A stretch of 64,000 nucleotides of DNA from Pseudomonas sp. TH41 (GTDB lineage: Bacteria > Pseudomonadota > Gammaproteobacteria > Pseudomonadales > Pseudomonadaceae), in assembly GCF_016650695.1 (NCBI RefSeq), contig NZ_JAEKFH010000006.1, positions 124,001-188,000 of the forward strand, written 5' to 3'. Shown here one piece after another: positions 52,901 to 60,950 of this stretch; position 1 is the stretch's first letter; every line of letters begins with the position of its first letter. The translations under genes and the position numbers were made by a program. The notes under the pieces are model-generated. The model had not been told where the DNA came from, did no database searches, and was given only the letters and a program-made list of their open reading frames with translations.

Positions 52901-52987
52901 GAGGTGCGGCATTTGATTGCCGGACGTCTGAGTGACCTGAGCCCGTTGCTCGACGGCATCAGCGTGCGCAGCCGGGATTTCCACTGA
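49910..52987 (+). CDS. dnaE2: Error-prone DNA polymerase DnaE2
   Basis: A 1025-residue C-family polymerase, normal for DnaE2 and shorter than DnaE1. The N-terminal PHP domain starts YAELHCLSNFSFQRGAS, the polymerase motif is NEPPDIDVDFEHERREEV, and the OB domain near the end reads VSVAGLVTGRQRPGTASGV. With ImuA and ImuB it carries out damage-induced mutagenic bypass. It is the last gene of the LexA2 operon and is followed by a REP-type palindrome. Confidence 0.96.
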   Translation: MSVEYAELHCLSNFSFQRGASSALELFQRAKQQGYQALAITDECTLAGIVRAWQAARSVELPLIIGSEIRIENGPKLVLLVENLEGYQSLCRLITAARRRTQKGQYQIVREDFSEPLLGVLALWVPDAVDDVANGHWLKQTFAERLWLAVQLHCGQDDTRRLAALLTLAGDLRIPAVASGDVHMHARGRRALQDTMTAIRHHLPVAEAGLRLHPNGERHLRSLDVLQLIYPQALLAETLTIARRCTFDLGQLRYQYPRELVPQGHSADTWLRELTERGLRERWPEGASEKVRGLIDKELGLIAELGYESYFLTVQDIVAFARRQKILCQGRGSAANSAVCFALGITEIDPDRMNMLFERFLSRERNEPPDIDVDFEHERREEVLQYVFQRYGRTRAALTAVVSTYHAAGAVRDVAKALGLPPDQINALADCCGHWSDQTPPVERLLEGGFDPESPVLRRVLSLTQQLIGFPRHLSQHPGGFVISEQPLDSLVPVENAAMADRTIIQWDKDDLDAVGLLKVDILALGMLSAIRRCFDLLRRHRHLDLSLATVPAEDSLTYDMIGRADTIGVFQIESRAQMSMLPRLKPRKFYDLVIEVAIVRPGPIQGGMVHPYLRRRNKEEPETYPSPALEAVLKRTLGVPLFQEQVMQIAIVAADYSPGEADQLRRSMAAWKRHGGLEPHKERLAAGMKKNGYTAEFAAQIFEQIKGFGSYGFPESHAASFALLTYASCWLKCHEPAAFACALINSWPMGFYSPDQILQDARRHHLQIRPVDVRASDWDCSLEPVTGAQPAIRMGMRMIKGFREDDARRIEAARSRGAFVDIADLGERARLDARAQEQLADAGALRGLAGDRHRARWDVAGVQKQLGLFAGLPSQEEDAVSLPKPTVGEDLLADYNSVGTTLGPHPLALLRAELKARRCRSSKELMAVEHGRPVSVAGLVTGRQRPGTASGVTFVTLEDEFGNVNVIVWRDLAERQRQVLVGSQLLKVDGRWEKEGEVRHLIAGRLSDLSPLLDGISVRSRDFH

Positions 52988-53001
52988 AATAAGCATTCCC
53001 C

Positions 53002-53092
53002 TGTAGGAGCTGCCGAAGGCTGCGATCTTTTGATCTTGATCTTCGGCGATCTTCAGGCCGCCAAAAGATCGCAGCCTTCGGCAGCTCCTACA
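53002..53092. repeat. Inverted repeat pair (GGAGCTGCCGAAGGC class)
   Basis: TGTAGGAGCTGCCGAAGGCT and its inverse enclose a short inner region with GATCTTTTGATCTT. This is a second REP sequence class, also at 60779-60858 and 63183-63286. Confidence 0.88.
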
Positions 53093-53111
53093 TCGACCGT
53101 GTACATCCACC

Positions 53112-53243
53112 CTATTTGGTGACAGGCCAAAACAGTTCCCCGTCCCTCGGCGCATCCGTCCACGCCTGCAACGACCGCGTCGGCAAATCAAAATAATCCC
53201 GCGTGCGCGCACAGACATCTCTAAAGAAGGGGATCAATCGCGC
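53112..53243 (-). pseudogene. Possible C-terminal remnant after the amidohydrolase gene
   Basis: A 43-codon open frame in a different phase from the amidohydrolase, overlapping its last eight codons. It reads IPFFRDVCARTRDYFDLPTR and on to GELFWPVTK and a stop; the composition looks like real protein, but there is no start. It could be a leftover of a deleted gene. I cannot name a family. Confidence 0.25.
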
Positions 53244-54708
53244 TCAAAGGCACGTGTGCGCTGTAGTCGTCAGCGAACGGGATGGCCGGTTTGAAAAGCG
53301 TCTTCCAGTTCGGTCTGCCAACGGCTCGGTCGCTGTGACTGCGCATCAGTTTTTCGAATTGTTGTTGGGCCTGGCGTTGCAGGGCGGCGTAGTCAACGCC
53401 TTGGACCTGGCCGCCCTGCATCACGCAGCGGCCGTTGATGTAGCTGGCGATGCAGTCGTCGCCGCGCCCGGCGAGCACCAGGTTTTTCAGCGGGTCAAAC
53501 AGCGGCCCGAGGTGCAAACCGCGGAGATTGAACACCGTGATGTCGGCCTTCGCTCCCGGCGCCAGACGGCCGAGATCGTCACGGCCCAAGGCCTTGGCGC
53601 CGCCGAGTGTGGCGGCGTTGTACAGGTCGAGGGTGCGGGTCAACGCGGCGCTGCCCTCCATCAAACGAGCGATGTTCAACCCCTGGCGCATGTTCTCCAA
53701 CAAGTCCGCCGGCCAGGTGTCAGTGCCCAGTGCGAAGTTGATGCCCTTGGCCCGATAGCGCCCGAAGGAGTTCAGCGCCTCGCCGTCCCGGGCAAACACC
53801 ACAGGGCAATGCACCAGACTTGCGCCGCCATCCACCACGCGTTGCAGGTCGTCATCGCCCTTGGTGTAAATGCCGTGAGGCAATAGGCTGCGAGGGGTCA
53901 ACAGGTCCAGTCGCTGCAACCAGCCCAGTGGCGAGGTGCCGCGCAGTTGCTCAACCATCGCCACCTCACCGAACCCCTGGCAGCAATGTAAACGCATCGG
54001 CGCGTTCAGTTCCCGGCTCAGCGCGGCGGTGCGTTTTAGCAGCGCCGGGGTGCAGGTCTGGATGCGATCCGGCAGCAATGCGCCGCGAATCAAACCGTCG
54101 TGCGCGCCGTCGAAATCTTTGAAAAAGCGACAGGCCGCATCGAGTCCGGCCATTCCTCGGGGTTCATCCCAGTGATGCCCCAAGGTACCGTCGGCCCGCC
54201 AGTAACTCATGCCGCTCATGTAGCAGGGGCCGAGGTAAGTCCGCAGCCCCAACTTGGCAGCGACGCCGGCCACCGCAGCAAATTCGTCGTAAGTCTCGGC
54301 CCACTCACGGTAGTACATTGAGGTGATCGGCATGGCCGTGGTGATGCCATTGCGAATCAGCTGAGTGAACGCGTAACGGTATTTGAAGACTTCTTCATCC
54401 GCGGTGTAACTCTCCCGTGGACCCGCCGCCAGGTAGTCCTCTGACCACATCCGGCCCATGTCGCGTTCATCGCCGTTGTCCAGCGTCAGCACCGTGGAAT
54501 CAAGATCCCCCAGCGCATCCAGATCGATAAAGCCGGGGCCGATCAACGCATTGCCGTAGTCGATCCATTGATCTACCAGCCCCGGATAATCACGCCCCAC
54601 AAACACAATGCGCGAGCCTTCGAACACCACTTCGCCGTCGCGCCACAGCACGTGTTGCGCGCCATCGAAACCCACCACGCATGTGGCTTTAAGGCCGATG
54701 CGCTTCAC
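53221..54708 (-). CDS. Amidohydrolase-family protein with altered metal motif
   Basis: A 495-residue TIM-barrel amidohydrolase similar to chlorohydrolase/deaminase types. Metal-related residues seen are the His in PMRLHCCQGFGE, the His in LLPHGIYTKGD and the Asp in FALGTDTWPAD. The usual first HxH after PGFID is replaced: it reads IGPGFIDLDALGDLDSTV. It is coupled to the upstream deaminase-like gene by ATGA. Together with the ABC importer upstream it probably hydrolyses or deaminates a nitrogen-rich compound; the substrate is unknown. Confidence 0.85.
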   Translation of the reverse strand: MKRIGLKATCVVGFDGAQHVLWRDGEVVFEGSRIVFVGRDYPGLVDQWIDYGNALIGPGFIDLDALGDLDSTVLTLDNGDERDMGRMWSEDYLAAGPRESYTADEEVFKYRYAFTQLIRNGITTAMPITSMYYREWAETYDEFAAVAGVAAKLGLRTYLGPCYMSGMSYWRADGTLGHHWDEPRGMAGLDAACRFFKDFDGAHDGLIRGALLPDRIQTCTPALLKRTAALSRELNAPMRLHCCQGFGEVAMVEQLRGTSPLGWLQRLDLLTPRSLLPHGIYTKGDDDLQRVVDGGASLVHCPVVFARDGEALNSFGRYRAKGINFALGTDTWPADLLENMRQGLNIARLMEGSAALTRTLDLYNAATLGGAKALGRDDLGRLAPGAKADITVFNLRGLHLGPLFDPLKNLVLAGRGDDCIASYINGRCVMQGGQVQGVDYAALQRQAQQQFEKLMRSHSDRAVGRPNWKTLFKPAIPFADDYSAHVPLSAIDPLL

Positions 54709-55901
54709 AAGCGGCTTTCCAGCAGTCGGCCACCGGAGGCAATCAATTCGCCGCCGCGATAGACCTGCCGCACGGGGCGCGAAACCACCGCTTCACCCAA
54801 GGTCTGCACCGGCATCAGCAAAAAGTCCGCAGGCCGGCCAATCTCCAGCCCATAACCCTCACAGCCCAAGGCCCGGGCACCGTTCATCGTTGCCGCCGCA
54901 AACGCCGCCGCCAGTTCCTCGTCCTTGTTCAAGTCAAAACGGAACGCCAGCAGCATTGCACGCTCCAGCATGTCGCCATTGCCCATGGGTGACCAGGCAT
55001 CGCGAATGCCGTCCGAGCCCAGGCACACATTCACCCCGGCCTCACGCAGTGCGAGGAACGGCGGCACCGCGCAATCGGCCGGTGCCGAACTCATCAGCGA
55101 AATCCCCAGGGTCGACAATCGCTCGGCCACCGATTTGACCTGACTCCACGGCAACATCCCAAGGCAATACGCGTGACTGATCATGACCCGGCCCTGACGG
55201 CCGAAGCGCTCGGTGTAGTCGGCGATCAGCGCGATCTGCCACAGGCCCAGTTCACCTTTGTCATGCAGGTGAATGTCGACGCCACGACCGAATTCGCTGG
55301 CCAGTTTGAACACGAAGTCGAGCTGGGCGATGGGGTCGTTGTCGATGCCGCACGGGTCGAGGCCACCCACATTCTCCACGCCCAGGGCCATGGCTTCGCG
55401 CATCAGTCCGGCGGTACCGGGCCGGCTGATCAGGCCGGTTTGCGGGAACACCACCAGTTGCAGGTCGATCAGGTCGCGGTAGCGTTCGCGCAATTGCTGC
55501 ATGGCCTCGACATGGCGCAGGCCGAAATCAGGGTCGATGTCGACGTGGCAGCGCAGGGTCAGCGAGCCGCGGGCGATGCAGTTTTCCAGCAGGGCGCCGG
55601 CACGTTGGGCAATCGGTGCGTCGACTTCACGCAGGACGCGGCGCTCGTTGCTGATGTAGTCCTTCAAGGTCGGGCCGGCGCTGTTCGGGCGCCAGGGTTG
55701 GCCCCAGAGGGTTTTGTCGAGGTGGACGTGGCTTTCCACCAGGGCGGGGGTGAGTAGCTGGTTTTGGCCGTCGATGTCGGTGGGGGCCAAGGCCGCAGTC
55801 GATGCCGGACGGCGCTGTTTGAACAGGCCGTTTTCTAGAAGCAGGTCTTCGGCGGAGGAGTCGTAGGGCCGCACATTGCGCAGCCAGCGGGGTTGGGTCA
55901 T
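54705..55901 (-). CDS. Cytosine deaminase-like amidohydrolase
   Basis: A 398-residue amidohydrolase of the CodA type. Metal ligands are the HVH in LVESHVHLDKTLWG, the His in VDIHLHDKG, the His in MISHAYCLGM and the Asp in CLGSDGIRDAW, all in CodA-like contexts. GAGGTATGCC precedes the ATG at 55901. Cytosine, creatinine or another N-heterocycle are possible substrates. It lies on the same strand as the polyamine-type importer, separated by a REP pair. Confidence 0.88.
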   Translation of the reverse strand: MTQPRWLRNVRPYDSSAEDLLLENGLFKQRRPASTAALAPTDIDGQNQLLTPALVESHVHLDKTLWGQPWRPNSAGPTLKDYISNERRVLREVDAPIAQRAGALLENCIARGSLTLRCHVDIDPDFGLRHVEAMQQLRERYRDLIDLQLVVFPQTGLISRPGTAGLMREAMALGVENVGGLDPCGIDNDPIAQLDFVFKLASEFGRGVDIHLHDKGELGLWQIALIADYTERFGRQGRVMISHAYCLGMLPWSQVKSVAERLSTLGISLMSSAPADCAVPPFLALREAGVNVCLGSDGIRDAWSPMGNGDMLERAMLLAFRFDLNKDEELAAAFAAATMNGARALGCEGYGLEIGRPADFLLMPVQTLGEAVVSRPVRQVYRGGELIASGGRLLESRL

Positions 55902-55938
55902 GGCATACCTCAAATTTTTTGGTGTTTGGGCGGGCCTC

Positions 55939-56030
55939 ATCGCGGGCAAGCCCGCTCCCACAGGGTCATGGGTTGTTCACATATTCCATGATCAACACAA
56001 AACCCTGTGGGAGCCGGGCTTGCCCGCGAT
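55939..56030. repeat. Inverted REP pair (GCGGGCAAGCCCGC class)
   Basis: ATCGCGGGCAAGCCCGCTCC and inverted GGGCTTGCCCGCGAT with an inner ACAGGGT/ACCCTGT palindrome. It separates the ABC transporter genes from the amidohydrolase genes. Confidence 0.85.
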
Positions 56031-56058
56031 GGCCGCGACTCGGTCTCAAGCCAGGCAA

Positions 56059-57111
56059 TCAGCCCTTGAGCTTCGCCCAGATCCGGTCCTGCAGTTCCCG
56101 CGCCTTGTTACTGCACTCTTTCTCAGGCCGCAGGCGCGAGGCGAATTCTTCGGGCATGTTGATGGCGTCCATAACCCGCCATTTGGCGTCGATCAGCTTG
56201 TCGCTCTGGATCCCGTTGTCATAGGCGATGGCATTGGACACGGCGGCGGCGTTTTCCGGTTTCATCATCCAGTCGATGAAAATTTTAGCGTTGCCGGGGT
56301 GCGGTGCGCTTTTCGGTACGGCGAAGTTGTCCTGGAACATCGCCAGGCCTTCACGTGGATAGACGTACTTGATCGTGCTCTTCTGCAACGTGGCCCGGGC
56401 GGTAGAACCGTTCCAGTTCTGCATCATGATCACTTCACCGGACGCCATGCGGTCGACGGTGTTGTCCGAGCTGTACATCTTCAGGAACGGTTTCTGTTTT
56501 TGCAGCAGTTCCAGAATGCGCTTGGCGTCCTGCGGGTTTTCGCTGCATTCGTCGACGTTCAGGTAATGGCTGGCAGCGTTGATCACACTGCTGGAGGTGT
56601 CGAGGGCGGCGAGTTGTCCTTGCAGTTCCTTGCGCGGTTCGAAGAACTCTTTCCACGAGTCGTCCAGTTTGCCGCCGGGCACGCGCGCGCTGTCATAGGA
56701 GAATCCGGTGGTGCCCCACAAATACGGTGCCGAGAACTTGCGGCCGGGGTCGAAACTCGGGTCGCGAAAGGCGGGTTTGACGTACTGGAAGTTGGGCAGG
56801 GTCGAGGTGTCGATTTCCAGCAACAGGTCCTGATTGATCAATGTGCGCATGATCGATTGGGAGGGCACGATCACGTCATACGCCGCGCCGCCGGCCTGCA
56901 ACTTGGCCAACAGGGTTTCGTTGCTGTCGTAGCCGTCCATGGTGACCTTGATGCCGGTTTCCTTTTCGAACTTGGCCAGCAAATCGACCGGGTAGTAATC
57001 GGTCCAGTTATAGAAGAACAGCTCCTTGGGCTCGGCGGCCTGTGCGGTAAAGACAGTGAAGCAACTGAGGGCCAGACCGGCGACGCCATAACGCATGGTT
57101 TTCAAGATCAT
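56059..57111 (-). CDS. PotF/PotD-type ABC transporter binding protein
   Basis: A 350-residue periplasmic protein with a signal peptide of about 25 residues (ALSCFTVFTAQA) and the mature start KELFFYNWTDYYPVDLLAKF, typical of polyamine-type binders; SAPYLWGTTGFSYD and MMQNWNGSTARA line the site. The ATG at 57111 follows GGAGCG; a longer form starting at 57141 would overlap the permease by ATGA. In this context the ligand may be an amidine or N-heterocycle rather than putrescine. Confidence 0.88.
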   Translation of the reverse strand: MILKTMRYGVAGLALSCFTVFTAQAAEPKELFFYNWTDYYPVDLLAKFEKETGIKVTMDGYDSNETLLAKLQAGGAAYDVIVPSQSIMRTLINQDLLLEIDTSTLPNFQYVKPAFRDPSFDPGRKFSAPYLWGTTGFSYDSARVPGGKLDDSWKEFFEPRKELQGQLAALDTSSSVINAASHYLNVDECSENPQDAKRILELLQKQKPFLKMYSSDNTVDRMASGEVIMMQNWNGSTARATLQKSTIKYVYPREGLAMFQDNFAVPKSAPHPGNAKIFIDWMMKPENAAAVSNAIAYDNGIQSDKLIDAKWRVMDAINMPEEFASRLRPEKECSNKARELQDRIWAKLKG

Positions 57112-57137
57112 CGCTTTACGCTCCAGAAGGGAAGGAC

Positions 57138-57926
57138 TCATTGGTTTTTACCGCGCTGTCCCAGCCAGAAGGCCAGCACCACCAGCACGATGGAAATCAC
57201 CAGCATCAAGGTCGAGATCGCGTTGATCTCCGGCGTCACGCCAGCCTTGATCGCCGAGAAGATGTACACCGGCAACGTGGTGGAACCCGGGCCGGCGACA
57301 AAGAACGTCATGATGAAGTCGTCGAGGCTGACCACGAAGGCCAGCACCGAACCGGACAGCACCGCCGGCCACAGCAGCGGCAACGTCACCCGGCGAAACA
57401 CCTGCCAGGGGTTGGCGTACAGATCGTTCGCCGCCTCCAGCAGACTTTTGTCCAGGTCATTGAGCCGCGCACGAATCGGCAGGTAAGCGAAGGGAATGCA
57501 GAAGCCGATGTGCGCAACGATCACCGTCAGCAAACCGAGCTTGATCCCCAGTGCCATGAACAGCAGCAAGGTGGCCACGGCCGTGACGATCTCCGGCAGG
57601 ATCAGCGGTAAGTTGATCCCGCCTTCGACCATCTTCTGCCCGTAGAACGGCCGGTAAGTCGCCAACGCCGCGAGCAACGCAATGGCCGTGGCGCAGACCG
57701 TGGCGATGCTGGCGACAATGATCGAGTTCAGCGCCGCCGTCTGGATCGACGGGTTAGCCAGAATTCGTCCGTACCAGGCGAACGAAAACTCGGTCCACAC
57801 CGTCGCCGAGCGATTGGCGTTGAAGCTGTAGGCAATCAGCACCAGGATCGGCAAGTACAAATAGGCCAGGATCAGCAGGCTGACTTCGCGGGTCAGCGGC
57901 AGTTTTTTCAGGTGCAGGGCTATCAT
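57138..57926 (-). CDS. PotI/PotC-type ABC permease
   Basis: A 262-residue permease with six helices and the EAA loop (KSLLEAANDLYANPWQVFRR). Second permease of the importer. It overlaps the previous permease by ATGA. Confidence 0.92.
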   Translation of the reverse strand: MIALHLKKLPLTREVSLLILAYLYLPILVLIAYSFNANRSATVWTEFSFAWYGRILANPSIQTAALNSIIVASIATVCATAIALLAALATYRPFYGQKMVEGGINLPLILPEIVTAVATLLLFMALGIKLGLLTVIVAHIGFCIPFAYLPIRARLNDLDKSLLEAANDLYANPWQVFRRVTLPLLWPAVLSGSVLAFVVSLDDFIMTFFVAGPGSTTLPVYIFSAIKAGVTPEINAISTLMLVISIVLVVLAFWLGQRGKNQ

Positions 57927-58840
57927 GCGGTGGCTCCCCGACGAAGCGTTTTTGCCGCGCTGCGGCTATAGAGGGCGTAAAGCACCAGGGACAGCAGCAG
58001 AATCCCCAGCAGCAGGAACGACAGCGAACTGCCCAGCGGCCAGTTGCGCGCGGTGCCGAACTGTTGCTGGATCAGGTTGCCGATCATCAGCGTCTTGCCA
58101 CCGCCGAGAATCGCTGGAGTGATGAAAGCGCCGAGGCTCGGCACGAACACCAGCAGCGCACCGGCAATCACCCCCGGCATCGACAGCGGCAGGATGATCC
58201 GCTTCAACGCGTGCCAGCGATTGGCGCCGAGGTCGTAAGCAGCTTCGACCAGACGCCAGTCGAGTTTTTCCAGGGTCGAGTAGATCGGCAAAATCATGAA
58301 CGGCAGGAAGCTGTAGACCAGCCCGACGCTGACCGCGAAGTCGTTGTAGAGCAGGGTGATACCGCCGGCCTGGGGGAACAGCGCGTTGAGGCTTTGGGCG
58401 ACCCAGCCCTGCTCGCGCAGGATGATCAGCCACGCATAGTTGCGGATCAGCAGGTTGGTCCAGAACGGAATGGTGATCAGCAAGACCATGAGGTTGCGTC
58501 GGCGCGGTGTCAGGCTCGACATCCACAAGGCCACCGGGAAGCCGAACAGGAAACACAGCAGCGTGGTGCCACCGGCCTGGAACACCGAGCGCAACAGCGC
58601 TTGGGCGTAAACCCAGTTCAACTCAAGTTCACCGTCGAAACCTTCCTGGAAAAACAGCTGCACGTAACTTTGCAATTGCCAGTTGGCCTGCCAGTCGACA
58701 CCGCCATACACGTTGCGCGGCAGCAGGCTGATGTAGCCCATGATGCCCAGTGGAATCGCGATCAGGGCCAGCAAGGTCAGAACCACCGGGCTGAGTAACA
58801 GCACGCGGTTGAGGGCGGGAGAAGTGCTGCTGACGCTCAT
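57923..58840 (-). CDS. PotH/PotB-type ABC permease
   Basis: A 305-residue permease with a larger periplasmic loop after the first helix (GVDWQANWQLQSYVQLFFQE) and the EAA loop (WRLVEAAYDLGANRWHALKR). It starts one base after the ATPase stop. Confidence 0.92.
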   Translation of the reverse strand: MSVSSTSPALNRVLLLSPVVLTLLALIAIPLGIMGYISLLPRNVYGGVDWQANWQLQSYVQLFFQEGFDGELELNWVYAQALLRSVFQAGGTTLLCFLFGFPVALWMSSLTPRRRNLMVLLITIPFWTNLLIRNYAWLIILREQGWVAQSLNALFPQAGGITLLYNDFAVSVGLVYSFLPFMILPIYSTLEKLDWRLVEAAYDLGANRWHALKRIILPLSMPGVIAGALLVFVPSLGAFITPAILGGGKTLMIGNLIQQQFGTARNWPLGSSLSFLLLGILLLSLVLYALYSRSAAKTLRRGATA

Positions 58841-58841
58841 C

Positions 58842-59927
58842 TCAGGCCTCCATCAACAGGCAGGCGTGGGGCGGCAGGTTGACCGCCACGCGGTCGCCGA
58901 CCACCCGGCCGCGGTCCAGGCCTTCGTTGTTCTCGCGCAGCATGACCTTGATGTCGTTGTTCAACCGACACTGGTAAAGGGTGGCGGTGCCGACATACAA
59001 CACCGCTTCGATCACTCCGCGCAGATGATGCGGTTGTGCGGGGTCGACCAGTTGCGAACGTTCCGGGCGGAACGCCAGTTGCACTTTTGCGCCGTCGAAG
59101 CCTTGAGCCGGGCAGGGGATTTCCACCGGCATGCCGCTGGGCACGAAGAGTTTTTCGTTCTGCTGGCCGCGCTTGAGGTGGCCGGGAAGGAAGTTGATGT
59201 CGCCGATGAACTGGGCGACGAACTGATGCTTGGGCCGTTCGTAGATTTCGTTGGGGCTGCCGATCTGCAGGATCTTGCCGGCGGACATCACCGCGATGCG
59301 ATCGGACAGCGTCAGGGCTTCTTCCTGATCATGGGTGACGAAAATAAAGGTGATCCCGGCTTCCTTCTGCACGCGCTTGAGTTCGACCTGCATTTCCTTG
59401 CGCAGCTTGAGGTCGAGGGCCGACAGCGGTTCGTCGAGCAACAACACTTTGGGTTTCGGCGCCAGGGCCCGGGCCAGAGCCCCCCGTTGCTGCTGACCAC
59501 CGGACAACTCGGCGGGTTTGCGCTGGGCCAGGTGCTGCATTTGCACCAGTGCCAGCATCTCATCAACGCGCTGCGCAATTTGCTTGTGATCAAGACCCTG
59601 CATCTCGAGGCCGAAGGCGATATTCTGCGCAACACTCATGTGCGGAAACAGCGCGTAGCTCTGGAACACCGTGTTGACCCGGCGCTTGAACGGCGGCAGG
59701 TCATTGACCGGTTCGCCCGCGAGACGGATCTCGCCCTCGCTGACCTGTTCGAAGCCGGCGATGGTGCGCAGCAAGGTGGTTTTGCCGCAGCCGGAGGGGC
59801 CGAGCAGGGTGAAGAATTCATTGTCGGCAATGTCGACTGAAACGTTGTCGAGGGCTGGAGCCAGCCCCGGATCGTCGGAATACCGCTTGGAGACGTTACG
59901 CACTTCGATTGCGATTGGTTGACCCAT
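58842..59927 (-). CDS. PotA/PotG-type ABC ATP-binding protein
   Basis: A 361-residue ATPase with GPSGCGKTTLLRTIAGFE, LLLDEPLSALDLKLR and a C-terminal TOBE domain (about 285-355). The signature region is LSGGQQQRGALARALA; the usual Val after R is Gly, a small oddity close to the ATP site. First gene of the minus-strand operon and divergent from the GntR/FCD regulator. Confidence 0.93.
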   Translation of the reverse strand: MGQPIAIEVRNVSKRYSDDPGLAPALDNVSVDIADNEFFTLLGPSGCGKTTLLRTIAGFEQVSEGEIRLAGEPVNDLPPFKRRVNTVFQSYALFPHMSVAQNIAFGLEMQGLDHKQIAQRVDEMLALVQMQHLAQRKPAELSGGQQQRGALARALAPKPKVLLLDEPLSALDLKLRKEMQVELKRVQKEAGITFIFVTHDQEEALTLSDRIAVMSAGKILQIGSPNEIYERPKHQFVAQFIGDINFLPGHLKRGQQNEKLFVPSGMPVEIPCPAQGFDGAKVQLAFRPERSQLVDPAQPHHLRGVIEAVLYVGTATLYQCRLNNDIKVMLRENNEGLDRGRVVGDRVAVNLPPHACLLMEA

Positions 59928-59947
59928 AATGGTGCAATCCTCTAATT

Positions 59948-59972
59948 ATTGTATGCAATATCTGGATGCAAT
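59948..59972. promoter_or_regulatory. Candidate GntR/FCD operator
   Basis: ATTGTATGCAAT at 59948-59959 is a near-palindrome of the type bound by FadR-family regulators, and a further half site ATGCAAT follows at 59966-59972. They lie in the 141-bp divergent region upstream of the importer operon. Confidence 0.55.
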
Positions 59973-60068
59973 TTAGAAATACCCGGATTAATCTGCTCGT
60001 GCAACCCCCTTTTGCAATGGCTGTTCATCCGCCAGGGGTGGGTTGTTTAGCGCTAAAGGAGTGTTCGA

Positions 60069-60758
60069 ATGGCGGAGAAGAAACTGGAAACGACGGTCGA
60101 CCGCGTCTACCAAGGGGTTTACGAGGCGATCAGCAAACGTTCGTTACGCCCGGGCATGAAGCTCGGCGAGTCGTCGTTGGCTGAACTTTTTAATGTCAGC
60201 CGGACGTCGGTGCGTGCCGCGCTCAAGCAATTGGAAGCCGATGGCCTGGTCACCACCGAACCCAACAAAGGTGCGTCGGTGTCGTTACCGAGTGACGAAG
60301 AGATTCGTTCGCTGTTCGAAACCCGGCGCCTGATCGAGATCGGCATCGTCAGCGAACTGTGCCGCCGACGTGATACAGCCGTGACCCAGGACCTGCGCGA
60401 TCACCTGTTGCTGGAAGATGAAGCGCACCGCAGTGGCGACCATGAGCGGCTGATTCATCTGCTCGGCGAGTTCCACATCAAACTCGCGCGCAGCCTGAAT
60501 AACCCGGTGTTGCTGGACTGGTTCCAGAAGCTGATTTCCCGCGCCTCGCTGTACGCGGCTGCGCTGGATGACGACAGCCACGAAGCCTGTCGCGATGACG
60601 AACACTTGCGGCTGATCGAGTACATCGAAGCCGGCAACCAAAGCGCCGCCATCGAACTGACCTGCATGCATTTGAACGGCATCGAGAAGGCCATCCTCGA
60701 CGTCGCCGCCACGCTGAAAACCGGGTACCACCCGCTCAAGCACCTGATCGAGGTGTAA
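60069..60758 (+). CDS. GntR-family regulator with FCD domain
   Basis: A 229-residue regulator. N-terminal winged HTH (ELFNVSRTSVRAALKQLEAD) and C-terminal FCD ligand domain (metal/ligand positions in GEFHIKLARSLNNP and later His). AAAGGAG precedes the ATG. Divergent from the importer-amidohydrolase operon, which it most likely represses until substrate is present. Confidence 0.92.
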   Translation: MAEKKLETTVDRVYQGVYEAISKRSLRPGMKLGESSLAELFNVSRTSVRAALKQLEADGLVTTEPNKGASVSLPSDEEIRSLFETRRLIEIGIVSELCRRRDTAVTQDLRDHLLLEDEAHRSGDHERLIHLLGEFHIKLARSLNNPVLLDWFQKLISRASLYAAALDDDSHEACRDDEHLRLIEYIEAGNQSAAIELTCMHLNGIEKAILDVAATLKTGYHPLKHLIEV

Positions 60759-60778
60759 TGGCTTGCCCCGATTTCCCC

Positions 60779-60858
60779 TGTAGGAGCTGCCGCAGGCTGC
60801 GATCTTTTGATCTTAGAAAAGCAAAGTCAAAAGATCGCAGCCTGCGGCAGCTCCTACA
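60779..60858. repeat. Inverted repeat pair (GGAGCTGCCGCAGGC class)
   Basis: TGTAGGAGCTGCCGCAGGCT with its inverse. It lies 18 bases after the GntR stop, upstream of the hybrid kinase. Confidence 0.9.
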
Positions 60859-60950
60859 GAGCTCGACGGGTAAGTTCCCGGCACAGGATGATTCAGCTAT
60901 ACCTCTATGAAACCATTGGCGCGCACGATGCTCGAAACAAACGGGCGCCA

